This document shows positions 21,710 through 32,024 of a DNA stretch of 64,000 nucleotides, piece after piece (position 1 is the stretch's first letter; every line of letters begins with the position of its first letter). The notes below the pieces were generated by a model. It was not told the DNA's origin. It was given only the letters and a program-made list of their open reading frames with translations, and made no database searches. The DNA is from Takakia lepidozioides (Eukaryota; Streptophyta; Takakiopsida; Takakiales; Takakiaceae): assembly GCA_030704615.1 (NCBI GenBank), contig CM060731.1:53616221-53680220 (forward strand). Reading direction: 5' to 3'. Made by a program: the position numbers and the translations under genes.

Positions 21710-23055
21710 AGTGACGATCGGTACCGACCATCACTTTGTCTTCTAACAAATGAATGGAAATCCTACTTGGTTTCCCAATGCACCTTGACTCCGTTCTCAC
21801 TAGACTACGATGATCGGTGCCGACCATCAGGATGATGCAAGCGATGGTCGGTACCCCCCTGGTACCGCACATCACCACAAGACAGCATTGGGATGCAAAC
21901 ACCCACGAGGTCTAAATGTGATGGTCGGCACCGATCATCACTAGAAGTCAGAACCCATTCTATCACTCATTGAACTTGATGTCCTCTTTTGGATTCTGGT
22001 GCATTGCCAATCTGTTCAAAAAGTGATGGTCGGTACCGATCATCACAATCAAACTACCTTGGGAAGCACAACCCATGAGGTCTAAATGTGATGGTCGGCA
22101 CCGATCATCACTATAGTCAGAATCCCCTCTATCACACATTGAACTTGATGTCCTCTCTTGGATTTTGGTGCATTGCCAATCTGTTCAAAAAGTGATGATC
22201 GGTACCGATCATCACAATCAAATTGCATTAGGAAGCGAACCCCATGACGTCTGAGTGTGATGGTCGGCACCGATCATCACTCTTAGTCAGAATCCCTTCT
22301 TTCACCCACTGAACTTGGTCTCCTTTATGGATTATGGTGTATTGCCAAACCGTTCAAACAGTGATGGTCGGTACCGATCATCACAATTAGACTGCCTTGG
22401 GAAGCACAACCCATGAGGTCTGGATGTGATGGTTGGCACCGATCATCACTTCACAACAGAATTCTGCATTTCATTGTATGAGATATAGAGCATAGAAATG
22501 GACTTGTAGGCGATGGTTGACACCGACCATCACTTTTCTGTTTCTCCAATTCCAAATATGAAGTTGAATGGACATTTCTCCACCTAAAGAATTTCATTGT
22601 ACAAAGGCTTCCAGTGCGAGAAAGGATTTTGGGTTAACATGCAGTCATTGCCGAAAGTGATGATCGGTACCGACCATCACTATTTAAGTGCCAAGGGATG
22701 CACAAACAATGGGAGCTGAATGTGATGGTCGGTACTGATCATCACTTTCCTGAACGACCACGCCATTTCTAAACTGTTCTGAACAAGAAGGGAATGGACC
22801 TCAAAGCGATGATCGTTACCGATCATCGCTTCGACGTCATTGCAAGATGCGTCTTTAGTTCCCTGTCACTCTTGAATCACAATGAACATCGCATTCTTTG
22901 CTTAAATAAAGCAATGGCGAAGGTGATGGTCGGCACCGATCATCACTTTCGCCTTGATACATATTCTTTCCTGTCTGCTTACTTTCTGAATCTGTTGAAA
23001 TAAGACACCAACTACATTCTTCTGTAAAGCGATCATCGCCACCGATCATCGCTTT
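21710..23055. repeat. Array of ~16 GATCGGTACCGATC palindromes inside one intron
   Basis: A 24-26 bp near-palindrome (core GATGGTCGGTACCGATCATC) has centres at about 21722.5, 21818.5, 21852.5, 21929.5, 22034.5, 22109.5, 22203.5, 22268.5, 22372.5, 22437.5, 22521.5, 22668.5, 22733.5, 22817.5, 22934.5 and 23041.5. Spacers are mostly different, but 21915-22440 also forms a ~169-bp higher-order repeat with two palindromes per unit. Most spacings (65, 75, 84, 94, 105, 147) sit near whole multiples of 10.5 bp. The array fills the intron between exons ending at 23112 and starting at 21649. Confidence 0.9.
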
Positions 23056-24239
23056 TCTCACATCGGGGGCCTATCAGTAAAGAGGGAGAAGTGCGTTTGA
23101 GAGAACTTACGGATCCCTTCGCCTTCTTTGGCTTCGTGGCTGCATCGCTCAGATCGCCCTCTGCAGCTTTCCTCTTCCCTTTTTCATCAGTCTGAACATA
23201 AGAAAAAACAATGTATTGATCCCACATGGAATGGAAAACATCAAGACTAATGATAACAGTATTATGCGGATATTGAATGATCACCATTTCTGTCTGATGT
23301 AGGGTTTGCTGACTTCCTCCCGGCATGGCGTCCACTGCTCCTCCTTCTGTTGTGTTGTCTTCGTGCATGAACTCGGCTGGCACTATTTGGTTACCTATGC
23401 TCACTGCTCCAACCGTCGCTGCGACTGCGGCGACCTCACTCTCACTTCCTACATGCTCTTCTGCTTGATCTGTCTCCAAGTTCACATGTTGCCTAAGCGC
23501 TGCACCATCTTGCATGAGACGCCTCGTCATTTGCTCTCTTGATCTCAGCCTCTCTCTAACCGATGTAAAATACAATGATTTCCTCCTCTTCCGAACCGAA
23601 CAAGGAACCCTCTCCAGCTTGACTTCCTCTCTTCCTCTAAGAAACAAGAATGATGAGCAGACTCGCTTTCTTCCGGGGTCCCTTCGTTTTGGAAGTGTCC
23701 CTGGAACCGTTCGATTCCTTCTTGCGTGTACAATACTTGAACGTACGTGACAGTGAAAATAGCGTAACCTATTTGGGACAATTGTTCCTTTGCGCGGTTG
23801 TTTTGGGTTCTTGGCGTGTGCAAACATAAATTTGACATGTGTCTTTTTTGTAACGGCTTCATTAATATCACCGTTGGACGTCATGGATGAGAATTCTCGA
23901 AGTACTTGCCATGAGGCCTACTTAGGATTTAACGGAATATGCGTACATGGAGTTCTGGGCCCAGGGATTGCATGATCTTGAAACCATCCACATGATCAGA
24001 CATACTGGATATAGTCATGGCCTGACAAATGAACTAATTACTTCAATTCTCTTCCCATCATCCCTGCATGGGATCCTCAGGCTGTCTTCAAGGAAGTCGG
24101 CGGGTTTTTATTGTTTTGGGGAGACCCCCACAACTAGATGGATTATCTATCAGCATTGCTCAGAAGACAATACAGACTGCATGTCACATACGTTAATTGG
24201 ACGGTGACTTGTCAGGAACCGTCCCACATTGATTAGATG

Positions 24240-24710
24240 GAATATCATAATATGCACAATCTTCAAGGAACGGGTGCTTCCGCCTCATTTCATGTGCAAC
24301 CAGTGTGTTGCATAGCTGAATCATCTGATTTCGCAAAGGAGCAGCTGAGGAAAGAGAACCCCCCGCTCGGGGACGTAACATGGCTTCCTCCGAAGCAAAG
24401 TTTTATTCTGACGACAAACTAGTGCCTTTCTTCAAAGAAGCACTTGACAATGGATTCGCGATTGTGATGGAACATGTCCTGGCTACCCGGTTTGAACTTT
24501 TGAATGGGTCCATCTTCTTGGAGAAAGAGGTGTATGATTTCGACGGGAAGTTGTTGAAATACTCCTTTCAAAATTGTGATGAGACGGCTCATGTGAGCCA
24601 CTGGAGAGTGCGCCCTGGTAGATACAGAGTACTTGGAGAGCCTCGGAGAAAGTCCCTTGGATCATATGTGACGCCCGGGACTGCTGCTTCAGTCGTTGAA
24701 GACAAAAGGG
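24240..24710 (+). pseudogene. Element A MULE transposase, 5' fragment
   Basis: The frame from about 24380 reads FFKEALDNGFAIVMEHVLAT, LNGSIFLEKEVYDFDGKLL and WRVRPGRYRVLGEPRRK. This aligns with the N-terminal region of the element B transposase (CDQGFAIVTEQYLCVKFGL, GTVFLRKDAYGIF) at 33.9-34.1 kb. It breaks off at DKRE, exactly at the left end of element B, and resumes at 39703. A frameshift near 24370 and a one-base phase difference across the B insertion mark decay. Confidence 0.7.
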
Positions 24711-24790
24711 AGGGAGGTTTACTATTTCATGAGCCCATGAGCCCATGAGCCCATGAGCCTATGAGCCTATGAGCTCATGAGCGGGCATCC
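24711..24790 (+). repeat. Left terminal inverted repeat of element B with CATGAGCC microrepeats
   Basis: Six CATGAGCC/CTATGAGC units precede GAGCTCATGAGCGGGCAT. The inverse counterpart at the other end is at 39661-39702, and further CATGAGCGG copies lie at 39477-39545. Confidence 0.7.
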
Positions 24791-24829
24791 GCGGAATTGG
24801 AATTTTCGTGCCTTTATTGACGGTGTTAT

Positions 24830-25215
24830 GTCCTCTTACCTCGGTAATAGGGTCTGTTTCTCCTGGTCCAGGATGCGGAATGAGGTATTTCGGCGCCGTT
24901 ATTCCACGTTACCACTGTAAAACATTGTGCAGAACAGGAAAGAGATACAAAAGTGTAGCCCTCACAAGCCATTGTGCTGACAAGGTAATATATTCAGGGT
25001 CAGACGACAGTTGAACTTGCAAACCCCATTCAACTCAACATCAAGCCCACATTGATATGACGCTCGAAATAAAAACATCAGGCAACCACAAGTTTTTATT
25101 TTGTACAGCGACTACTCCGAGCTTCCATCATCAGAAATACCACTGCGGCATAAGAAACCTGTGGAACTACCATATCCCGGAGCATGTGCCCTCCAATCAC
25201 CCTCCACAATGATCC
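24830..25215. other. Subterminal non-coding part of element B with one palindrome
   Basis: GGTATTTCGGCGCCGTTATT is centred at 24894.5. Its right half-site (CCGTTATT) is the variant seen in the array at the right end of the element, so this is probably the matching left subterminal site. No gene is seen. Confidence 0.55.
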
Positions 25216-25223
25216 TTACCGCG

Positions 25224-25850
25224 CTATGCTGCTGCGTTGACATTCACAACACGAACCACCGAGTCGTCGAACCACAGGTCCAGAATTAGGAGTGGTGCGG
25301 TACTCGTCCACTGCGCATTGCCATTTTCTGGATTAAGATGGCGAACATAAAGATACAAGATATCTATAGAGGTCACGTTCGTGAAAACATACAGATATTG
25401 GAGGCCTCCTATTGGGACCTCCTCCACAGCGTCGTGAAATTCGCAAACATCTAGGACAAACCTGTTCCGATTCTCCCTTAGTGTCAACAATATATTCCCT
25501 GGCCCAGAAGAGTGAGTGAGCAACTCAAGAGCCCTATCCGGGAGCAAATACTGTGGAGGTGCAGTATAGTTATGGTAGTAAGACCTCCAGAACTCGCCGC
25601 AGCAACATCTCATGATGAAGAGACGAACACTTTGTCTTCCAGGTCTATCTCGCACAACAAGTATCCACTGTTGTCCACTGGCAGGCCTCACCCAAAGAGA
25701 ATCCCACAGAAGTGCTCGGAAACTCGTCACCCTGCGTGTACCTTCACTAAAGTCCAACTCCACCATAATGTCTCCCATCACCGGCTCACGCAATCGCGAT
25801 CCTCCAATCCCGCTCCGTCGAATGCAGAAGGCACTTACACAGGGCGGCAT
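25224..25850 (-). CDS. Protein X1, element B accessory, unrecognised, beta-rich
   Basis: An intact 208-codon frame. It is rich in alternating hydrophobic residues (RALLWDSLWVRPASGQQWIL, VRLFIMRCCCGEFW, YLYVFTNVTSIDILYLYVRH), which suggests a beta-sandwich. A diverged paralogue, X2, sits at 38.16-38.72 kb near the other end, on the same strand. The aligned blocks are DIMVELD/DIVVFLD, GQQWIL/GSRWFL, FIMRCCCGEFW/LYRWNCCEWTY and SIDILYLYVRHLNP/TADILFKCWHPVT. The downstream Met (MGDIM) is an alternative start. No catalytic motif is apparent. Two copies in the same element suggest an element function. Confidence 0.6.
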   Translation of the reverse strand: MPPCVSAFCIRRSGIGGSRLREPVMGDIMVELDFSEGTRRVTSFRALLWDSLWVRPASGQQWILVVRDRPGRQSVRLFIMRCCCGEFWRSYYHNYTAPPQYLLPDRALELLTHSSGPGNILLTLRENRNRFVLDVCEFHDAVEEVPIGGLQYLYVFTNVTSIDILYLYVRHLNPENGNAQWTSTAPLLILDLWFDDSVVRVVNVNAAA

Positions 25851-26119
25851 TGAGGAAGTGTGCGCCCACCGAGAATGGAGAGGGACAAGTAATCACTGTT
25901 GTTTTTAAACACGGAGATGCAAACATTGAAAACCCAATGCGGAAAACCTTCTCAGGTGATCTTCTCTGGGGCAACGGCAATACGTGCCCCCATTGGCCAG
26001 CAACGGCTACCCACACAGGCGATCGAAAATGAGTGGGGCTAGAAGGGGCTCGACAGAGAAGGTGCCACGACATTACGGGAAGAAATTATGCTAAAACCAC
26101 CACCGTCCTAAAACCACCG

Positions 26120-26410
26120 ACCTTGGTATTTCGGCGCCGAAATTCCCAAGAGCAGTGTGCTAAAGTGGTGTTTTGAAGACATCCACCGGGGTATTTCGGC
26201 GCCGAAATCTCCTCTTAAAATGTGATATAGTGTGGTATTTTATGGTGCAGAGCGGGCTATTTCGGCGCCGAAATACCCTAGTGGAATGTGCTGAAGTGCC
26301 TTGTGCTGAAGGCTTCCATCGTGATATTTTGGTGCAGTAATTCCTTCGTGGAATTTTATAAGGCCCATATTATGAAGGCGCACACTGGGCTATTTCGGCG
26401 CAGAAATTCC
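26120..26410. repeat. Array of five GGCGCC palindromes at ~66-bp spacing
   Basis: GGTATTTCGGCGCCGAAATT and variants are centred at 26135.5, 26200.5, 26266.5, 26333.5 (decayed) and 26399.5. Spacings are 65, 66, 67 and 66 bp. Spacer sequences are only loosely alike (GTGCTGAAGTG-type words). It lies between X1 and the 3' end of the methyltransferase gene. Confidence 0.9.
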
Positions 26411-26655
26411 CAATAGGAATGTTAGAAACGACAGGGTTTTCATGGCTTCAAGTTCCCGGCTCGCTGGTGTGCATAAATTACTTGTAGGGTTCTTTACTTA
26501 AGTTTGCGTCTCTTCTGCTTTTATTATACATTTAGGTTGCCGGAAGAAATGTAGGGAATCGGACATGCAGTCTGAACACAATGATTTTTGAAATCGTCAA
26601 TATTTTCATTAAGTGTTTCAGAACTGTACAACAAAAGGATCCAAATGAGACTTTG

Positions 26656-29600
26656 CTATGGTGAGGATCCGCGATCACTGTCCAATGCATCCCCGGCCTC
26701 ATGCAAGGATGGCTGCCCTCCACCTGCCTCCAAACCTGCACTGCCGCTACCGCTGTTACTCTGAGAAGCCCTCCCCTCAAAAATACCATCCTCACCAGCC
26801 GGAACTGTCCACCTGGGTGCGGAATTGTCCTCATCATCCCTCTCGCTCTCGGACGCGGATTCTATGATGAACTTGCCTACTCTACCTTTCACAATTCTAT
26901 GTTTGGCCTCACGCCTCATTATAATTCTCTGTTCATTCCCGAATATCAATTGCTCAAACCGAGTAGGCCTATCCTCCCTCCTGATGGCTTCTCTGGCAGC
27001 CGTGTCTGCATAGGCTGGTAGAAAAAAGGCTTCTGGGGACTCGCGAGAAACGATTTTCTGGCAAAGAATGGCCGATGCGATTCTGTCTCCTCCTCTGCAA
27101 CAGGGTCCGATTCAGGCAAGTCTCCCAACATTTCCTCGTCGGACGACTCTGCAAGGCTGAGTGTACGCACAAACATAGAATGAAGCACATTAGAGCATTC
27201 AAACAGGGAATCATCGGCAGGTTGCATGGTCCCTACAACCGAAACCAATACACTTACTATGGTGCAACTCTCTCGAAGACAGGCATTGGAGGAAGCGGCT
27301 TCGGGCGCCCCTGCATCGTACGAATTTCCTGGACTTCCTCCTCTTCCTCTTCCTCCTCCCCTTCCACGTCCTCTTCTGCGTTTTTGGGATCCTCAGTCGG
27401 AGGCAGACGCTGTAGGCCCGCCAAATTGAAATTGTACAAGGCCGTATCCCCCTCAAATGAGAACACAAATCGGTTGGACATCCTTCCCGCCCACATACAG
27501 GCACCTGCGAATTCATACGACACAAGCACAGCTAAACTCAAGAATGAGTTGCTTCCTCGCACAAGCAAACATACACAATCGGAATTGGTGTCAATTTCGG
27601 TGCCGCAATCACTTAACGCTCTCACCTGTATTTGCAGTGACGTTGAGGACCCTGCCTTCAACATCCGTACACGTTTCCATGAGCGTCTAGATGAATGCAG
27701 GACTCCTGGTCCTGCCATACCTCCACGGCTTGCCCGACAAATCACAAAGCATGTCCTTCTCTCCCACATGGTTGAAGAGGACGTTATACTCCAGTGGATC
27801 AACTGTGGAATCAACAAGTCTTCCTGCTTGACGTAATTTGAATTTCGAATGTTCCTTCACGAAGCAGAATGCCTGAAAGATAAGAGTCTGCAAAGAAGGA
27901 AATGAAAACGTCAGAGGTGGCCTACACGTACATGGGCAATTTCGGCGCAGAAATTGGCATAGCAGAGGAGAACCACATCATACCTTCTGGCCATCGTTTA
28001 GAAGACCCTGCGTGTTGATGCAAGTCCAGATCTTTTTCAGGATGGGTGCTGCACTTCTCCCCGTCCATACTTTGATATCATTCTCAGTGACTTTTCCATT
28101 GGTTGCTAGCACAACAACACAGCCAGCGTCGTCCAACATGTTGGCTGCGAACCCGAATGTGTGGCTCCAGTATCTTTTGTCGTACTTGTTCCACCAGGGT
28201 AGTGAGCCCAGCCCCAGTATCTCCTGCCCATCCAGGATATCCACAAGGATCATGTCGATGGAGGCTTTCACCGCCCTGCCCCCGACTGTGCTCTTTTTGC
28301 CATGGCTCATCGCCACAAAATACTCCATCATCTTTGTGTAGCCAGGAGTGTCCTCCATATCATTGCCAGTGGCCTTCCTCTTCCCCTTCCCCTGGTGGGC
28401 CTCGATCGCCTTCCTCAATCTCGTTATCTCTAGCCTTCTGATCAGAGCAGTTAGGAAATTTTCATTAACACACTCCACAATTGTGGGTGTTTTGAGGACT
28501 TCCCTGCCCTCAATGTGCACCGCACGGTAGGGTCTGCCAGGTGCATCCTCGCATAGTGATCTCTTTGAAGACGAACCCCCGGAGCGCTGGCCCTTGTGAA
28601 TTTTTGAACGAGGTGTGGCCCCCTGGGTGTTATCCTGCTGGAAATCATCGTCGGAATCCTCGTCATCTGGCTGATTATGTTGTTTGCTTCTTCTTCTTGG
28701 GTGTGGGGGTCTTCGTCTCTTGCCCCTGTTTGCGCGTTCTTTTCTTCCTGTCCTTCGGCTGCTCAGCTGCCTGTTTCTCTATCTGCTCCTTCGCCAACGC
28801 TGCCGCCTTGGCTGACTTTCTCAGTGCTTTCTGCTTGGCTGCCTCCTCTGCTTTTAGTCTTTCCGCGTCCTCTGGTTGGGGATCCGATTGCGCCTTCATA
28901 GCCCTGGCATTCGCTTCCTTCTTCAAGTTAACCTCCGAGAGGTCAACGGTGCCACTTGGAAGATCCACATACCAGGGACAATCTACCAAATGCTCGGCAT
29001 GCCACTCCTTCACCATTACTTCTGTGTACATCGTACCATGACCTCCAGGTGTCCTCCACGCCAGGAAAAATGGTGGAACCCTTTGAATGGCTCCGGACGG
29101 AATGAGTGCAAAGTTTATGTACCTGCAATCACGAGGCAGTTCAGCAAAAATCATTCTACTGATGCATCATGCAAGAGGAAGTTCTCAATGCACAAGGTAT
29201 TTCGGCACCGAAATACGCAGTGGACCGTGCCCCAATTACCCAGCACTCACATCTTGCAGAGGTATATTTCGGCGCCGCAATATCCACCGTTGCTTAGCTA
29301 AATCATCAAAACTGCAAATAGGGGGATGCATTGGCAGTAGATTACCTGAACAGGACACGCATTATCGCTTTGTCGGCACCCTCCTGCTCTTCGAAGTATA
29401 CACTGCGTCTTGCCTTTGCAATTTCTCTGAAAAAGAGGTTTGCGAAGCGCCCTCGCCAGGACTGCACGTAGTTCTCCATTGTCTTAGGCTTCGTTCAGTC
29501 GATCTGTAACTTGAAAGTGATGGTGTTGCAATCCAATTGCTCCTGGGCGTGGGTCAGTACCTGCAGCATTGCAGGTTTCCAAAACATTCATGATTTTGAA

Positions 29601-31781
29601 ATTGCGACGATGTCCAACACACAGAAGAGGAGGAAATTATACCTGATGCCACCAAGTCATCACATTGAGCCAATCGTTCATTTTGTCGTCTGTTGGCTCG
29701 ATGGGAAAGTGGTACAACAGCTTCGTGTTTGTATGGCCGTTCCAGATTCGCAGCCACCTCGTCTGCATTGCCTAACATCGGTCAGACAAGAACTTCATCA
29801 TAACAATCGTGAGAAGACACAAAACAAGAACAAACACATGCTTACCTTCTCCGCCGGCTCAACACAGGACACTGCGATGTGATGAAGTTTCTCCATGGAC
29901 ATTTCCGGTTTCATGGGTCTGGAGTAATGCAGTCCTATCTCCGCCAAGAACTCAGCACCAAGACTAGGGTCAGCGATTGCAACTTGCTTAACAAGTTTGG
30001 ACCTGTACTTGGTCCGTGATTGCCTCCCTGCCTGCACAATGTGACTCTCTATCGACGCGTCTGCCTTGTTGGGGGCATCATTCTCAAAGAACTGCCTTTT
30101 GGCATAGGCCAAGTCATCCTTGATGTTTGTCTGCATTCCCATACCCAGCGGATACAGTCAGGCCACGGATCCCTGCAACAAATAGCATTAAATCGGGAAA
30201 TTTGAGATGAACCTCACCGAATAGAGGATCTCCACCGTGGCGTCCAGTGTTGGACGGTACCAGGTGCGATCTGCTTTCGCAAGGGACTTCCTGTACAGCT
30301 CGGGATCGAGGGATTTTTGGAAGTCCGTCAGCGGTGCTATTCCCACTTCTTGCACTCTGTAGAGCGTATGTGCCAGATGAGTTTCCACGAAGGCCCTCTC
30401 TGTTACCCTGCCATGGAGATTTCCAGTTCATAGAGTGCATGACAGTCAAGAACATTGTCTATTTCGGCGCCGCAATAGGCAGTACACAAGGATGTAGTTG
30501 TATACTTACAGATTTATATCCGCCATGGCACCCTTCAGCAGTCCTCTGTCCTTGACATCCACTTTCACGACAATGCAGTCCACCATGTAATGCCAACTGA
30601 TATCTTGCGGATGCATTTCAGCAATGTACTATGTCCAGGAAAGCATCCTGTGGTTCCCGTCCCAAACGAAGAACATCTTCCCTTCCATGTGTGCGAATGT
30701 GGGATTAGTCTTCAGAGAGGCTTCAAACTCGGCATTTACAGTGTGCCAGTGGGGGCTCCAATTCTGAAGCTCCTCTGCAATGGGGCCCCTTGTGACACCC
30801 TGGTCATTCTCAATGGAAACGTAGAATGTTGCCGACCCCTGTCTATACCCCTCTCTGAAGTTGTGCTTCAGTCAATCGATGTCCCCTGGCAGTGCTTGCC
30901 TTACAACTGGAAGGCTAACCATGCAACACAAAAGAACTTTGAGGTTCTCCGGATACACCATGGAGCCCAAAACGCGGCCTATGTTGCTATGAGTCTCTGC
31001 TAGCAACCTGTTTGCTGCTATGTTCATGTCTTGTGCGCTCATGAGCATACCCGCCACCAGTTTCTTACTTCTATCACCTCTCTCACTTCCCTCACCCCTC
31101 TCACCAGCCTGTCTACTGTCCAAGAGGTTTTGCTCCTCCGCAAGCTCTAGCAGGTTCCGATCGTCGTCAAGTCGCACCACGTTGTCGTCCTCTGCTTCTG
31201 TCAGCTCAATGGGCCGCCCTTCTGCAGATCCGACTCCGACATCTCCAGCGGCCTCCACCGCATCCGTGTTTTCTGAAACTGCCTGCAAACCCAATATCTC
31301 CGTTTCCAGTCTCCCTAGTGGTTTTACTGGCGAAGCCATGGGCTCCTTCTGCTTCCTCGGCTTCCGAACTCTAGGTGGGCTTTTCTGAGGCGATATCTGA
31401 GGTGTTGAATGAGGACTCGCTTGCCTCGATGTACTTCCACCTTGCGAGCGCAGCACCTGGGCAGGAGTATCCAAAGTTGACTGTGTTGCCTCGCCCCCCT
31501 GCGATCCCTCCCCAGCTCCCATGTCAAACAAACAGGAAAACATGAGACATTGCAGGCCAAAAAAAAGGTGTAAAAGGAATAGTGCGTATGGAGTGCTTCA
31601 CATCCGCGAAGCACGAATCTCTCACTGGTGGGCGATCCGAGTCTCCGGATAACGAGGTCTGCATTTCCTGCATGAGACGGAGCTTAAGTCGTATCGTCGG
31701 CGGCTTCCCAAAATCCCGCATCCTCCTCTTTGCCGGAGTCGCCTGACCTTCCACAAACTCTATGCTATCACTATGCTGCAT
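26656..31781 (-). pseudogene. ParB/DGNHR domain fused to an N4/N6-type DNA methyltransferase, multi-exon
   Basis: Exons on the minus strand: 31781-31602; 31499-30510 (Ser/Glu-rich, then LPVVRQALPG, GYRQGSATFYVSIEN and FFVWDGNHRMLSW near 30650); 30409-30217 (ETHLAHTLYRVQEVG); 30130-29842 (ends SCVEPAEK|gtaagc); 29766-29641 (TRWLRIWN); 29562-29345 (VQSWRGRFANLFFREI); 29121-27992 (YINFALIPSG, DCPWYVDLP, Lys/Ala coil, then the methyltransferase: IDMILVDILDG in place of DPP(Y/W), KYDKRYWSHTFGFAANML); 27893-27629 (SPAFI*TLMETC, then VLNVTANTG); 27505-27257 (ACMWAGRMSNRFVFSFEGD); then an acidic C-terminal tail to 26656. Motif IV before motif I is the class-beta order. Bacterial ParB-methylase fusions share this layout. 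TAG at 27687-27689 and 30629-30631, TGA at about 30872 and 29500, and a frameshift near 28680 indicate decay or assembly error. Confidence 0.65.
27505..30510. repeat. GGCGCC-type palindromes inside introns of the element B methyltransferase gene
   Basis: Copies are centred at 27602.5 (intron 27506-27628), 27946.5 (intron 27894-27991), 29206.5 and 29273.5 (intron 29122-29344), and 30468.5 (intron 30410-30509). Each lies between plausible GT and AG splice sites; none falls in an exon I could align to the paralogue. Confidence 0.75.
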
Positions 31782-32024
31782 AAGGAGAGGAAACGCAGGA
31801 GAATGTCACTACAGAAGGGAAGGGAGCGAGAGAGCGAAGCGGTGGAATATGCAACCACTACGCACGAGCAGATGCGTAAGCAGCCACGTCTCCGGAAGCG
31901 TTGCCATAGTCCACCACTTTTTGCCGTATGGGCGATGAAGAGATTGCGACCCCTGACACGTTCGCACGGATGAAGTCAACTGGAACACGACGCGTGCCTG
32001 TTCAAGCCACCAGTACAAGACGCT

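Larger units (their letters stand above)
18808..23884 (-). pseudogene. Element A ParB/DGNHR-domain protein gene, multi-exon, truncated before its methyltransferase core
   Basis: It is recognised by collinearity with the gene at 26.6-31.8 kb. Exons read down the minus strand. 23884-23280: basic N-terminus with SVRERLRSREQMTRRL. 23191-23112: ends GGATCC|gtaagt. 21649-21040: Glu/Ser-rich, then LCRMISMPVVCPLL, then FYVWDGNHRLLAWIGYIAK at about 21140-21170, the ParB/sulfiredoxin-type DGxHR motif. 20890-20755: TSLVHTLFRIQRIGL. 20637-20185: helical, VRWLEIWNSDQTV. 20110-19885: IRKWKGLTWRYCFFREFSKD. 19472-18808: GGWYLD-like DCGWYLDCPP, a Lys/Glu coil, then VNEGWLAMMKNRR, ending in a gtaaga donor. Frameshifts at about 21330 and 19390 and TAG codons (21192-21194 and about 20034) disable it. 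A 1.46-kb intron (21650-23111) holds a palindrome array. Confidence 0.65.
18754..24710. mobile_element. Element A, left part: older large MULE-type transposon, interrupted by element B
   Basis: It contains a minus-strand ParB-methyltransferase-like gene (18.8-23.9 kb) and, divergently, the start of a plus-strand transposase (from about 24.24 kb). Each piece is paralogous to the matching gene in element B. The transposase continues at 39703 after element B. Its own palindromes are GGTACC-centred. The left terminus was not found: similarity to B ends at 18808, before the methyltransferase core. Confidence 0.7.

Noticed and set aside
27257-27836. 253-codon plus-strand gene at 27075-27836
   Set aside because: It is the antisense of methyltransferase exons and an intron; the minus strand carries the recognisable motifs.
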